A stretch of 64,000 bases of DNA from Paenibacillus prosopidis (GTDB lineage Bacteria; Bacillota; Bacilli; Paenibacillales; Paenibacillaceae): the NCBI RefSeq assembly GCF_003337375.1, contig NZ_QPJD01000015.1, positions 62,001 through 126,000 of the forward strand. The letters run 5' to 3'. The translations under genes were made by a program, and so were the position numbers. The notes under the pieces were generated by a model, which saw only the letters and a list, made by a program, of their open reading frames with translations, did not search any database and was not told where the DNA came from. Shown piece by piece: positions 18,132 through 27,304 of this stretch (positions within the stretch are counted from its first letter, which is position 1; each line of letters opens with the position of its first letter).

Positions 18132-19421
18132 TTAAACCGTTTTGCTGTTTTCAAGCAAGAACTTGATTGTTTTACGAAGCGCAACATCTTCTTTCAAGCT
18201 GTCGATGTTGCCGTTTTTCGTGAAAATCTCACGAAGCTCATCCGCAGGGCGGTTGTAGGCTTTGGACAAGTTCTCAAGCTCTTCCGTCAAATCCTCGTCA
18301 GTCGCAGCGATTCCTTCCGCTTTCGCGATAGCGTCAAGCACCAGGTTATTGCGAACGCGCTTCTCGGCATCCGCACGCATTTGCTCACGAAGAACAGACT
18401 CGTTTTGACCTGAGAATTGGAAGTAAAGATCCATGTTCATGCCTTGCATGCGCAGACGGTTTTCGAAATCCTTGACCATGTAGTCCGTTTCAGTAACGAT
18501 CATCGGCTCAGGAATTTCAACATCTGCTGCCGCCGTAGCTTTCTCGACAACTGCTGTTTCAAGAGCTTGCTCGGCTTCTTTATCCTTGCGTTCCTTCAGC
18601 TTAGCGGACAGATCTTGCTTGTATTCGTCAATTGTATCGAACTCGCTGACGTCTTTAGCAAACTCATCATCCAAAGCCGGAAGATTTTTGCGTTTGATTT
18701 CATGCAATTTCACTTTGAATACTGCTTGTTTGCCAGCCAGGTTTTCAGCATGGTAGCTTTCAGGGAACGTAACTTCTACGTCCTTGTAGTCGCCGATTTG
18801 CATGCCTACAACTTGCTCCTCGAAGCCAGGGATAAAAGATCCTGAACCAAGCTCAAGCGAATAACGTTCGCTTTGGCCGCCTTCAAATTGCTCTCCGTCT
18901 ACATAGCCGTCGAAATCGATAACGGTAATGTCGCCGTTTTGAGCAGCGCCTTCTTCAATGACCGAAAGCTCTGCGTGACGCTGCTGCAAACGCTCCAGTT
19001 CAGCTGCAATTTCCTCTTCCGTTACTTCAGATGCGACAGCTTCAACTTCCAAGCCTTTGTAATCGCCAAGCGTTACTTCCGGCTTAACGATAACTTTAGC
19101 TTTAAATTTGAATGTTTGACCTTTTGCGAATTGCTCTACGTCAATCTCAGGACGGTCAACCGGCTGAAGATTGTTTTCTTTGACTGCGTCGGAATAAGCA
19201 TCAGGCAGCAGAATGTCAATAGCATCCTGATACAGGCTTTCAATTCCAAAACGGGATTCGAAAATGCCGCGCGGCACTTTACCTTTACGGAATCCTGGAA
19301 CATTCACTTTTTGAACGACTTTCTTAAATGCTTGATCAAGAGCTTGTGCGACCTGCTCCGCTTCTACCTCCACGTCGATCGACACGATGTTCTTGTCTAT
19401 TTTTTCCCAAGTTGCTTTCAT
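18132..19421 (-). CDS. tig: Trigger factor
   Basis: Ribosome-bound chaperone with peptidyl-prolyl isomerase activity. The 429 residues comprise the ribosome-binding domain with the signature PGFRKGKVP near residue 45, an FKBP-like domain (GDITVIDFDGYVDG to GFEEQVVGM, about 155-235) and a helical C-terminal chaperone domain. A frame opens 15 codons earlier, but ATG 19421 matches the usual N-terminus (MKATWEKID) and has a GGAGGGGAAGG site. It is separated from clpP by a terminator and a promoter. Confidence 0.97.
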   Translation of the reverse strand: MKATWEKIDKNIVSIDVEVEAEQVAQALDQAFKKVVQKVNVPGFRKGKVPRGIFESRFGIESLYQDAIDILLPDAYSDAVKENNLQPVDRPEIDVEQFAKGQTFKFKAKVIVKPEVTLGDYKGLEVEAVASEVTEEEIAAELERLQQRHAELSVIEEGAAQNGDITVIDFDGYVDGEQFEGGQSERYSLELGSGSFIPGFEEQVVGMQIGDYKDVEVTFPESYHAENLAGKQAVFKVKLHEIKRKNLPALDDEFAKDVSEFDTIDEYKQDLSAKLKERKDKEAEQALETAVVEKATAAADVEIPEPMIVTETDYMVKDFENRLRMQGMNMDLYFQFSGQNESVLREQMRADAEKRVRNNLVLDAIAKAEGIAATDEDLTEELENLSKAYNRPADELREIFTKNGNIDSLKEDVALRKTIKFLLENSKTV

Positions 19422-19508
19422 TTTATGCCTTCCCCTCCGAAAATGCTCATGCATCCTAGTTTTCACGTTCCATAAACCATTCTATTATAAACAAGATGGA
19501 CAACCTTT

Positions 19509-20417
19509 TCAAGACTGAGGTTCATCATCTCCGGACTGCTGCAATAAGGCAACCTGCCTCAGAGCTCTACATGCTTGCTCATAACGAAATCTTAATCCTT
19601 CGGTAATGCCATATGTATCGCGAATATCGTCATCGTTGGCTGAGCCGTACACGGTGAGCAGCAGCGTCAAATGCAGTGCAGCAGCAAAGCAGTCGACCGT
19701 ATCCTCATCCTCCCTCAGCATCCAATGATAAGCAGCCGTGCCGTACAAAAATTGCAGGCTTTCTTTCCATAGCTCCCTGGCAAAATGAGGAAGTGTCGGA
19801 TCATCTACCTCGGCGACCTGCTCCGTCCGATTTAAAATACGGTTAACTGGCTCAGGAAAATCATCCATAGACAGCGGAGTAGCATCCATTTCCAGCTCCA
19901 CTATCTCTCCCAGTCTCTCGATCGTAACCGTTCCGGAAGCTCCTCTCTTACGCAGACATTGCAGCGCCTTAAACTGAACGACTGGATGTACTTGCTGGGT
20001 CATTAGCCATTCGATAATGGTATCATTAATATCTTCTGCTTGAACATATGCCGCACGTTCCAGAGCAAGCATTTGCTGGTCTATCATCGGATGATGCTGC
20101 ATGATATACAGCACTTGGTTCACATAAGCCTCATCCTGATCAGGAGGATTCAGAATCTGTTCGCGCATCAATGCCTCATTCTCATCATCCTTATCCACAT
20201 TTGCCATGATGAAGCCAGTGTCATCCCTGCTTGATCCATCTTCTGGAAAAGCCATATCGAGCCAAGTCAGAAGGCTGTCCCATTCTTCGTAATGGCGCTC
20301 GTCTTCGCCTTGGCACTGCAGCAAAAAGCGAAGCAGCTCCTTGGCCTCCCCATACTGTTCCGCTTCTAGCATACGAGTCAGCTGTACCTGATAATGGTCC
20401 AGCATGCTAGGGAACAA
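19509..20417 (-). CDS. YsoA-like helical-repeat protein
   Basis: A soluble, acidic, almost all-helical protein of about 300 residues. It occupies the place of B. subtilis ysoA, a tetratricopeptide-repeat protein next to tig, and probably is its counterpart. Its repeats are degenerate, so this rests mainly on position. The start is uncertain: TTG 20417 has an AAGGA site ten bases away, while ATG 20405 has none. Function is unknown. Confidence 0.7.
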   Translation of the reverse strand: MFPSMLDHYQVQLTRMLEAEQYGEAKELLRFLLQCQGEDERHYEEWDSLLTWLDMAFPEDGSSRDDTGFIMANVDKDDENEALMREQILNPPDQDEAYVNQVLYIMQHHPMIDQQMLALERAAYVQAEDINDTIIEWLMTQQVHPVVQFKALQCLRKRGASGTVTIERLGEIVELEMDATPLSMDDFPEPVNRILNRTEQVAEVDDPTLPHFARELWKESLQFLYGTAAYHWMLREDEDTVDCFAAALHLTLLLTVYGSANDDDIRDTYGITEGLRFRYEQACRALRQVALLQQSGDDEPQS

Positions 20418-20615
20418 ATAAACGTTATCCTTGTTGTCGCCTTGTGTGTCATTGGGAGTCGTTATGGTAACACCGCCTTATTGTCACGCCGTTTGATCAT
20501 TCAACTAATCTCGCGTACGATTATACCATGCCGAGTCAAAAGAAAAAACAAACACCGCCATTTCACTCTTTTTTCGAGAAAATGAAGCGGCTTGAAAAAA
20601 AATATACATATTTGC

Positions 20616-20645
20616 TTGCAATAAACGATTCACATATGGTATATT
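20616..20645 (+). promoter_or_regulatory. Promoter of tRNA-Arg
   Basis: TTGCAA (20616-20621), an 18-base spacer and TATATT (20640-20645), with the mature tRNA starting ten bases later at 20655. Confidence 0.65.
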
Positions 20646-20654
20646 ATTATTCGT

Positions 20655-20731
<77 letters not shown>

Positions 20732-20765
20732 TTCTAATTTTCATAAACACCATTACATATAAGTA

Positions 20766-20804
20766 AACCTCCTTCAGCGAATATTATCTGAGGGAGGTTT
20801 TTTC
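20766..20804 (+). terminator. Intrinsic terminator after tRNA-Arg
   Basis: A 12-bp stem with one G-U pair (20766-20777 with 20788-20799) and a 10-base loop, then TTTTTT on the plus strand. It is 35 bases after the tRNA. Confidence 0.9.
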
Positions 20805-20876
20805 GGTTTGTATTTAATTCGATTGGCGGTTACTTCACAGCCAATTCCCCGGCAATCGGGGACGGTCTGCGATACA

Positions 20877-21485
20877 TTACAACGTTAACGAAGGCTGCTT
20901 CTCGTTAATAAACTGATAGAGCTGCTCTGATTTCTCCTGAGTCAATTCACCGCTGTTGTCGAATATGAGAATCGATGATTGCGGAATATCCCAATTGATT
21001 TGCGGTACAAAATCGATACGTTTTTCGAAATCTCCCCAATTGTTCAGCTTCCATTGGTCGCGCTCGGTTTGACGGCCGATAATGCGTTCCTTTTGCATGC
21101 CCATATCCAGCAGCGTTACAACGATTACACTCACGTCCACGTCCTGCTTCTTCAGGCCTGCTGCGCTGATGACCTCTTCAATCCACTGCTTATTTTTAAG
21201 CTCCGCCGTAAAAGGCGAAATCATAAATACGTTTTGGCCTGCTGCCAAATTTTCGATGCAAACGTCTTTGGCCGTATCATATTCCAAATCGCGTAAATTC
21301 CGTTTGTAGTAATCAGAATCACGGTCATTTTTGTCCAGACCGTTCATCTCCAAAATGGCCTCAACGAATCTGCCGCCAATTGTATCCCGGTCGAGAAACG
21401 CCGCAGGAATGCGATCCGCCAGCTTTCTAGCTACGGTTGTTTTGCCTGTGCCTGCCACTCCGACGAAAAAAACCAACTTTTGCAA
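20877..21485 (-). CDS. P-loop NTPase, small kinase-like protein
   Basis: A 202-residue cytoplasmic protein with Walker A GVAGTGKT (9-16) and FLDRDTIGGR soon after, as in small nucleotide- or antibiotic-kinase-type P-loop enzymes. The substrate cannot be told from the sequence. The start is TTG 21485 (LQKLVFFVGVAGTG), backed by a GTGGAGG site nine bases away. It lies at the end of a leftward group with two small unknown genes, but the gaps of about 135 bases make cotranscription uncertain. Confidence 0.75.
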   Translation of the reverse strand: MQKLVFFVGVAGTGKTTVARKLADRIPAAFLDRDTIGGRFVEAILEMNGLDKNDRDSDYYKRNLRDLEYDTAKDVCIENLAAGQNVFMISPFTAELKNKQWIEEVISAAGLKKQDVDVSVIVVTLLDMGMQKERIIGRQTERDQWKLNNWGDFEKRIDFVPQINWDIPQSSILIFDNSGELTQEKSEQLYQFINEKQPSLTL

Positions 21486-21621
21486 AACGATATGCCTCCA
21501 CTATTTTTTGTAGAATTATATCATTTATTACGCCTTTTTAATAGAATCGACCGCTCTAAAAGTATGTAAAAATAAAATGACTGTTCCATTCGGAAATGAT
21601 CCGTAGGAACAGCCTCTCCTT

Positions 21622-21972
21622 TCACTCCGTTTGTTCAAGCAGCCGTGCAAGCTCTTCCCGCACACGGCCGCTGGACAGCACCTGCACTTTAAACGATTCG
21701 CGCGCTCCCCAATCCGTCTTCATATTAATGTTGCGGAAGGCGCTGATCGTTATGTCCTCAAATGCTTGATGCATATTGTTGTCGAACCAATCTGTCTTTG
21801 TGTCCGCTTCATTTCGTACAATCGCCTGCAAATCAAAGTCATTATCCTCGGACTGCGAGAAGTAAGCAAGAACAACTGGAGCTTTCGCATCATCGGTTGT
21901 CACCTCTACCTCACCGCATCGAATGCCGCCTTGCTGGACGGCACCTCTTACATGCGCCTCTATTACTTGCAA
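21622..21972 (-). CDS. Hypothetical protein, 116 aa
   Basis: Not recognised. A soluble, acidic 116-residue protein with no signal peptide or membrane segment. The start TTG 21972 has a GGGAGGT site nine bases upstream and the next gene ends 25 bases before it, so it is probably cotranscribed with the 21998-22330 gene. Confidence 0.6.
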   Translation of the reverse strand: MQVIEAHVRGAVQQGGIRCGEVEVTTDDAKAPVVLAYFSQSEDNDFDLQAIVRNEADTKTDWFDNNMHQAFEDITISAFRNINMKTDWGARESFKVQVLSSGRVREELARLLEQTE

Positions 21973-21997
21973 CTTCTATTACCTCCCGCATGTATCG

Positions 21998-22330
21998 TTA
22001 TAACAGCTGCATCTTGTCGATATGCTGCCTCGTCGTTTCCGTCCCGTATTCATAGATCTGCTTGTAAATTCGTTTAATAATTTCGTCATATCCGTTATTC
22101 ATTTCCATTTCGCTGGCAGAGCCATAAGGATGGCTGACAAAATGGAAGGCTTGCGCTTCATCCATGCTCGCCAGCTCATCGAACTGCTCCCGAAGCCGGG
22201 TGTACTCTTCCTCGTTCGCCAAAATTTCAAGCTCGTATGCGGCCGCTTGCGGATCCTCTAAAATTTGCCCCGCTTGAACCGATACGTAATAGGGCTTTCG
22301 TTCACTGCTTACAGCTTCGTCACCTTTCAT
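21998..22330 (-). CDS. Hypothetical protein, 110 aa
   Basis: Not recognised. From ATG 22330 (AAAGGAG site) the protein begins MKGDEAVSSERKPYYVSVQ; residues 8-30 look like a beta strand pair followed by helices rich in Glu and Tyr. The frame remains open upstream to 22399, but without a ribosome site. It is divergent from asnO, whose start is 140 bases away, so the two share an intergenic control region. Confidence 0.6.
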   Translation of the reverse strand: MKGDEAVSSERKPYYVSVQAGQILEDPQAAAYELEILANEEEYTRLREQFDELASMDEAQAFHFVSHPYGSASEMEMNNGYDEIIKRIYKQIYEYGTETTRQHIDKMQLL

Positions 22331-22470
22331 AAATCCTGACTCCTTTCCTGCTTCCCATACTTTTGCAGCTACCTCTAGCATCCCCCGTCGGACAGACATT
22401 TTATCCCTTTTTTCAGCATATAACTGATATTATCGCTACTGGAGACCAGCTAAAGAGAGGAATGAGATCG

Positions 22471-24315
22471 ATGTGTGGAATTACCGGCTGGATCGATTGG
22501 AACCGTGATCTGACTAAGCAAAGCGAAAGCTTAGAGAAGATGACCGACACTCTTGCACCGCGCGGTCCCGACGCTTCCGGCACGTGGATATCGGCGCATT
22601 GCGCCTTAGGGCATCGGCGTTTATCCGTTATTGATCCTGAAAACGGAGCCCAGCCTATGATTCGTCATACCGGCGATGACAAATATGTCGTTGTGTATAA
22701 CGGCGAATTATATAATGCTCTTGAGCTTCGGAAGGAATTGGAAAGCAGAGGAAGAGCGTTTACGACGAATTGTGATACGGAAGTGCTGCTTGTCGCTTTC
22801 ATGGAATGGGGGAAAGCGTGCGTAGAGCGTTTTAACGGGATATTTGCTTTTGCCATATGGGATGTTGCCGAGCAGGAGCTCTTTCTTGCGCGCGACCGGC
22901 TTGGCGTAAAGCCTTTGTTCTATAGCACGCAGGACGGTCTATTTATTTTTGGCTCGGAGCAAAAATGTATATTGGCGCATCCAGCGGTAAAACCCGATGT
23001 AGGAGCGGAAGGATTAGCCGAAATCTTTATACTTGGTCCTGCCCGTACACCAGGTCATGGCGTATATAAACATATTAGCGAGCTCAGACCCGGTCAATGT
23101 ATGTCGGTCAATCATGCAGGCGTTAAGACCGTTACGTATTGGAAGCTGGAGAGCAATCCCCATGAGCAGGACACGGAAGCAACAGCTGAGCATGTTCGGG
23201 AGCTGCTAAAGGATACCGTTGAGCGCCAGCTCGTTTCGGACGTGCCAGTCTGCACGCTGTTGTCAGGCGGTCTTGATTCCAGTGCCTTGACGACGCTCGC
23301 CGTCCGCTATTACGACCAGAACGATCAAGGAAATGTGCACACCTACTCGGTCGATTATACGGACAACGACAAGCATTTTCAGGCTCACGCCTTTCAACCG
23401 AACAGCGATGCGCCTTGGATTGAAAGAATGACCTCACACCTAGGCACCATTCATCATTCCATTCAATTCGATACGCCTGAGCTTGTCGGGGCATTAAAGG
23501 ACGCTACATTCGCCCGCGACCTTCCCGGCATGGCTGATGTCGATGCGTCGCTTCTGCTTTTTTGTCATGAAATCAAGAAGGATGCTACTGTCGCCATATC
23601 CGGTGAGGCGGCTGATGAAATATTCGGCGGCTACCCTTGGTTTCACCGCGAAGAAGCGCTTAATGCACGCACCTTCCCATGGTCGCTCGCTTCCGCAATG
23701 CGCGCCGATTTATTGGCACCGGACGTTGCCGCGTGGATTAAGCCGCTCGATTATATCGGTGACCGGTATGCGCAGGCAATTGCGGAGGTACCTCATCTAG
23801 ACGGAGAAAATGAGCAGCTCAGAAAAATGCGGCAAATGTCTTATTTGAACATTACCCGCTTCATGCCTACGCTGCTCGACCGGAAGGATCGGATGAGTAT
23901 GGCCGCTGGCCTCGAGGTTCGGGTGCCATTTTGTGACCACCGCCTGGTCGAATATGTGTGGAACATCCCCTGGGAAATTAAAACGTCGGGTGACCGGGAA
24001 AAAGGCATTTTGCGCAAGGCGCTGCGCGGAGTATTGCCGGATGATGTTTTGACCCGCAAAAAAAGCCCTTATCCAAAAACGCATAATCCGAATTATTTAG
24101 CTGCCGTTAAAGGCCTGCTGCTTGAAGTGCTGAATGATCCAACCTCCCCGCTCCTACCGCTTATTAATGTAAAGAAGGTCAGAGAGCTTGCTGAGTCGGA
24201 ATCAGCGAGTTCGAACATTCCTTGGTTCGGCCAGCTCATGTCCGGCCCTCAGCTGTTCGCCTATCTTTATCAGGTGAATTTGTGGCTCAAACAATATAAA
24301 GTAGTAATTGGATAA
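22471..24315 (+). CDS. asnO: Asparagine synthetase (glutamine-hydrolysing), AsnO type
   Basis: Transfers glutamine amide nitrogen to aspartate. The start ATG 22471 gives MCGITGW, exposing Cys2, the glutaminase nucleophile. RGPDASGTW (31-39) and NGELYN (78-83) belong to the class II amidotransferase domain, and SGGLDSS (265-271) is the PP-loop of the synthetase domain. The 614-residue length and sequence blocks resemble B. subtilis AsnO (YisO), which acts in sporulation. The frame opens 36 codons earlier, but Cys2 fixes the start. It is the only rightward protein gene in the first 27 kb. Confidence 0.93.
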   Translation: MCGITGWIDWNRDLTKQSESLEKMTDTLAPRGPDASGTWISAHCALGHRRLSVIDPENGAQPMIRHTGDDKYVVVYNGELYNALELRKELESRGRAFTTNCDTEVLLVAFMEWGKACVERFNGIFAFAIWDVAEQELFLARDRLGVKPLFYSTQDGLFIFGSEQKCILAHPAVKPDVGAEGLAEIFILGPARTPGHGVYKHISELRPGQCMSVNHAGVKTVTYWKLESNPHEQDTEATAEHVRELLKDTVERQLVSDVPVCTLLSGGLDSSALTTLAVRYYDQNDQGNVHTYSVDYTDNDKHFQAHAFQPNSDAPWIERMTSHLGTIHHSIQFDTPELVGALKDATFARDLPGMADVDASLLLFCHEIKKDATVAISGEAADEIFGGYPWFHREEALNARTFPWSLASAMRADLLAPDVAAWIKPLDYIGDRYAQAIAEVPHLDGENEQLRKMRQMSYLNITRFMPTLLDRKDRMSMAAGLEVRVPFCDHRLVEYVWNIPWEIKTSGDREKGILRKALRGVLPDDVLTRKKSPYPKTHNPNYLAAVKGLLLEVLNDPTSPLLPLINVKKVRELAESESASSNIPWFGQLMSGPQLFAYLYQVNLWLKQYKVVIG

Positions 24316-24319
24316 AAAA

Positions 24320-24371
24320 AACAACCCTGCCTGCTTCGAGCCAATTAAGGCTTCATGCATTCGGGGTTGTT
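24320..24371 (-). terminator. Terminator between asnO and rdgB
   Basis: AACAACCC (24320-24327) pairs with GGGTTGTT (24364-24371) around an inner AGCC/GGCT stem. On the minus strand the stem runs into TTTTTTTATCC, which fits rdgB; the plus-strand side has no U-tract. Confidence 0.7.
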
Positions 24372-24383
24372 CTATTGTTCAAG

Positions 24384-25049
24384 CTATTGCGCTTGCTCCA
24401 GCAGCGGAAGCAGCTTCTTCAGAGCTTCGCCGCGATGGCTGATTTGCTGCTTCTCATCCTTCGTAAGCTCCGCCATTCCGCGGCTGAGGCCAGGAAGCCA
24501 AAATAGCGGATCATAACCAAAGCCGCCTGTGCCATGAGGCTGATCCGTTATCCAGCCCTCCACTGTACCTTCCGCTTCCAGAAACTTTCCTGTCGCCGGA
24601 TCATACAAAGCAAGCGCACATACGAACTCCGCTTTGCTAAGCAGACGCGAACCGTCAGGCAGTAGCTCCACAGCCAAAGCTTCTCTGCGCGCGTGTATAA
24701 GATTCAGCTGCTTCAGAAGCTTCGCGTTATTGTCGCTGTCTTTCGCTCCCTCACCTGCATAACGGGCGGAGTAGACGCCCGGCTCACCATTTAAAGCTTC
24801 CACCCGTAAGCCTGAGTCATCAGCCAGCACAGGTACACCGAGAGCGTCGCCTGTCGTCTTCGCTTTAATCCGGGCATTTTCCAAGAACGTTAATCCGTCT
24901 TCAATAATATCCGGAATTTGCGGGTAATCAAGCAAGCTTGCCGTCTTTTTGCCAAGCTTCTCCAGTGCATGGGCGAATTCTTTCACCTTGCCGGCATTTT
25001 TGGTCGCAATAACGATGGTCTCATGCGAAAGAATTGATGGGATCGACAT
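24384..25049 (-). CDS. rdgB: Non-canonical purine NTP pyrophosphatase (RdgB/HAM1)
   Basis: Removes dITP/XTP from the nucleotide pool by hydrolysis to the monophosphate. TKNAGKVKEF (16-25), ADDSGL (76-81), GEPGVYSARYAG and GGFGYDPLFW are the family signatures; 221 residues. Its GGAGGT site includes the rph stop codon, with six bases between the genes, so translation is linked. In B. subtilis the same gene (ysnA) follows rph. Confidence 0.96.
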   Translation of the reverse strand: MSIPSILSHETIVIATKNAGKVKEFAHALEKLGKKTASLLDYPQIPDIIEDGLTFLENARIKAKTTGDALGVPVLADDSGLRVEALNGEPGVYSARYAGEGAKDSDNNAKLLKQLNLIHARREALAVELLPDGSRLLSKAEFVCALALYDPATGKFLEAEGTVEGWITDQPHGTGGFGYDPLFWLPGLSRGMAELTKDEKQQISHRGEALKKLLPLLEQAQ

Positions 25050-25055
25050 AAAAAA

Positions 25056-25793
25056 TTAACCTCCGATACGAGCCGCGAGCGGTCCGAGCACATCCTTTTG
25101 TTTGATGATCAGCTCCGTGATCCCCGCTTCTCCGAGTGCAAGCAATTGGTTCAGCTCATCGCGCGAGAATGGCGCTTCTTCACCTGTTCCCTGCACTTCT
25201 ACGAACTTGCCGCTGCCGGTCATAACGACGTTCATATCGACCTTCGCCTTCGAATCCTCATCATAATTAAGATCAAGCAGCGCCTTCTCCTGGATGACGC
25301 CGACGCTGACAGATGCCAGAAAATCGGTGATCGGGTATTTTGCGAATTGCACTTTTTCCGATATTTTGTTAATCGCGAGCGAAAGGGCAATGAATGCGCC
25401 GGTAATAGAAGTCGTCCTCGTGCCGCCATCCGCTTGAAGGACATCGCAGTCCAGCGTTATCGTCCGCTCTCCGAGTGCCTGCAGATCAACAACCGAGCGC
25501 AGTGCGCGTCCGATCAGCCGTTGGATTTCCATCGTTCTTCCGGTGAGCTTCCCCTTTGCCGCCTCGCGAATGTTGCGTGAGTGAGTCGCGCGCGGGAGCA
25601 TCGCATATTCAGCCGTAATCCAGCCTTTGCCCTGTCCCTTCATAAATGGCGGAACACGTTCCTCAACGCTTGCTGTACACAAGACCTTCGTATCCCCAAC
25701 CTCGATAAGGACCGAGCCCTCCGCGTATTTATTTACACCTGTCGTTATTGTTACCGGCCGAAGCTGGTTCGTTTGCCGACCGTCAATTCGCAT
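25056..25793 (-). CDS. rph: Ribonuclease PH
   Basis: Phosphorolytic 3' exonuclease for tRNA 3' ends. Blocks visible are RIDGRQTNQLRPV at the N-terminus, SVEERVPPFMKGQGKGWITAEYAMLPRATH, GRTMEIQRLIGRALR and LDCDVLQADGGTRTTSITGA. The 245-residue length is typical and the start ATG 25793 has an AGGAGG site. A 325-base gap with two hairpins separates it from gerM. Confidence 0.97.
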   Translation of the reverse strand: MRIDGRQTNQLRPVTITTGVNKYAEGSVLIEVGDTKVLCTASVEERVPPFMKGQGKGWITAEYAMLPRATHSRNIREAAKGKLTGRTMEIQRLIGRALRSVVDLQALGERTITLDCDVLQADGGTRTTSITGAFIALSLAINKISEKVQFAKYPITDFLASVSVGVIQEKALLDLNYDEDSKAKVDMNVVMTGSGKFVEVQGTGEEAPFSRDELNQLLALGEAGITELIIKQKDVLGPLAARIGG

Positions 25794-26118
25794 GTAAGTA
25801 GCCTCCTGAGTATTTCTTTCATCATTAAGTTCGCTGATTACAAATGGCTATTTGGGTAAATCATCCTTACGATCGCTTTCGTTCCCAGATTTTTTTGCAT
25901 TTAATAAGACATTTAGCGGTAAAAATCCGGGAACAAGAAACGACCACTTCGTTTCTTTAGAACGATTTTCCCACTACGCCACATAATCTTATTCTAAAAC
26001 GAACCACTCTATAATCTTTCCTATTTTACCAAAGTGCCATACGAATTGCATCCGATCCTTTGGAAAAAGAAAAAAGGGAGACGCCCGTCCCCCTTTTAAT
26101 CGTCCTGTTATTCATGAT
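25794..26118. other. Structured intergenic stretch between gerM and rph
   Basis: No gene seen. It holds a 14-bp inverted repeat with one mismatch (25881-25894 with 25921-25934, loop 26), immediately followed by a perfect 8-bp hairpin AGAAACGA/TCGTTTCT (25936-25943, 25949-25956), and the gerM terminator at 26072-26097. The hairpins would lie in the 5' leader of rph if its promoter is to their right on the minus strand. Confidence 0.6.
26072..26097 (-). terminator. Intrinsic terminator after gerM
   Basis: AAAAGGGAGAC pairs with GTCCCCCTTTT with one A-C mismatch and a 4-base loop; on the minus strand it ends in six T. It is 22 bases past the gerM stop. Confidence 0.8.
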
Positions 26119-27171
26119 TTACGATTTGATTGCATTGACATGATGCGGTCTGCCGACTGGCTGGCTATAGGATTTATCAGCGTCATCTACGATGTTTGTT
26201 TCTCCATTGAGCCTGATTTGAACGCTGGTTGCTTCTGTATTTTCAGTGATGGATAGGACAAGAGCCTGCAGCATTTCCGCCGGTACCTTCTGTCCAGCTT
26301 CGTATGCCTCATCCTGCAAATCAACGGTAACGATATCATCCTTTTCTTCAATGCTCTTCACCTGTACGTCCGGCAAAATGACGCTGGTCAGCTCTTTCTT
26401 ATTAAGCGGGCCTGAGATCAATTGCTCGAGAGCAGCCTGAGCCGTCGATTCCGTGCGGGCAATAAGGCGGGTAACAGGCACGTAGTATTGCTCGTCGTTT
26501 TGGGTCTGTGCTGAAAAGTAGAGCGTTACCGGCGTGGACTGCGCGTAGTTTACGCCGTCGGCAGCTTCAATATTGATCCCTACCGCCCTGGTGAGCGTAT
26601 CGTCCAGCGGGAAGCCGTCGACTGGCATTTCCGGTAATTTCGCACCTTCATACCAGATTTCGACGCCTTCAATACCCGTCATTGCCGTTAGTGTCCACGT
26701 GATCGCTTCAACGATTTTCCGCTCGTCTTGAGCATTATAATCGGCAAAGGGCTCTGAAAACTCAACGATAGCCAGCTTCTGCTCTTTGTCGTATTTGTAT
26801 TGTTTAATTTGTGTTCCTTGCGGTATTACCGCATGGAAATCTTCAGGAAGCTGGTCGGCATAAGCACCGTTTTCAACCATCATCTCAAGTGCTTTCTGGG
26901 CTGCAACTTCATTGGTGCCAAGCGCGGTCTGCAATGAGATTGGCGCTAAATAGCCGTTCCGGTCCTGCAGGTAAACGGTCATTTGCGTTTCTTCGCCTTG
27001 CGGGGAAGCCTGTCCGGTTCCAGCACCGTCTATTCCGTCTTTTACCTCTACCTGCGGCGGATCAATCGATTTGCCTGTCTCCTGTGAAAATAATCCACAT
27101 CCGGCTGTCAGAAGGGGCAGCACCAATACACCGGTAATCGCAGCGCCCCGAATCCATCTCTTTTGAATCAT
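26119..27171 (-). CDS. gerM: Spore germination/sporulation lipoprotein GerM
   Basis: A predicted lipoprotein of 350 residues with a signal peptide ending in LTAGC (Cys25), so it should sit on the outer face of the membrane. Two GerMN-type domains follow, about 85-200 (FADYNAQDERKIVEAITWTL) and 225-330 (TVDLQDEAYEAGQKVPAE). GerM is needed in B. subtilis for spore envelope assembly, as family knowledge. The order gerM-rph-rdgB is that of B. subtilis. ATG 27171 has a GGAGGA site. Confidence 0.93.
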   Translation of the reverse strand: MIQKRWIRGAAITGVLVLPLLTAGCGLFSQETGKSIDPPQVEVKDGIDGAGTGQASPQGEETQMTVYLQDRNGYLAPISLQTALGTNEVAAQKALEMMVENGAYADQLPEDFHAVIPQGTQIKQYKYDKEQKLAIVEFSEPFADYNAQDERKIVEAITWTLTAMTGIEGVEIWYEGAKLPEMPVDGFPLDDTLTRAVGINIEAADGVNYAQSTPVTLYFSAQTQNDEQYYVPVTRLIARTESTAQAALEQLISGPLNKKELTSVILPDVQVKSIEEKDDIVTVDLQDEAYEAGQKVPAEMLQALVLSITENTEATSVQIRLNGETNIVDDADKSYSQPVGRPHHVNAIKS

Positions 27172-27304
27172 ATTCGTCTTTCCTCCCTAATCATTTTTTG
27201 CCTGGCGGCTTTGTACAACTCCTTATTTGTAGTACTATGTATACGAGCCCTTCCCTGTTTTAGACCAGTTTTGTCCACATAAAATCATGAGGGGGAACAG
27301 AAAC

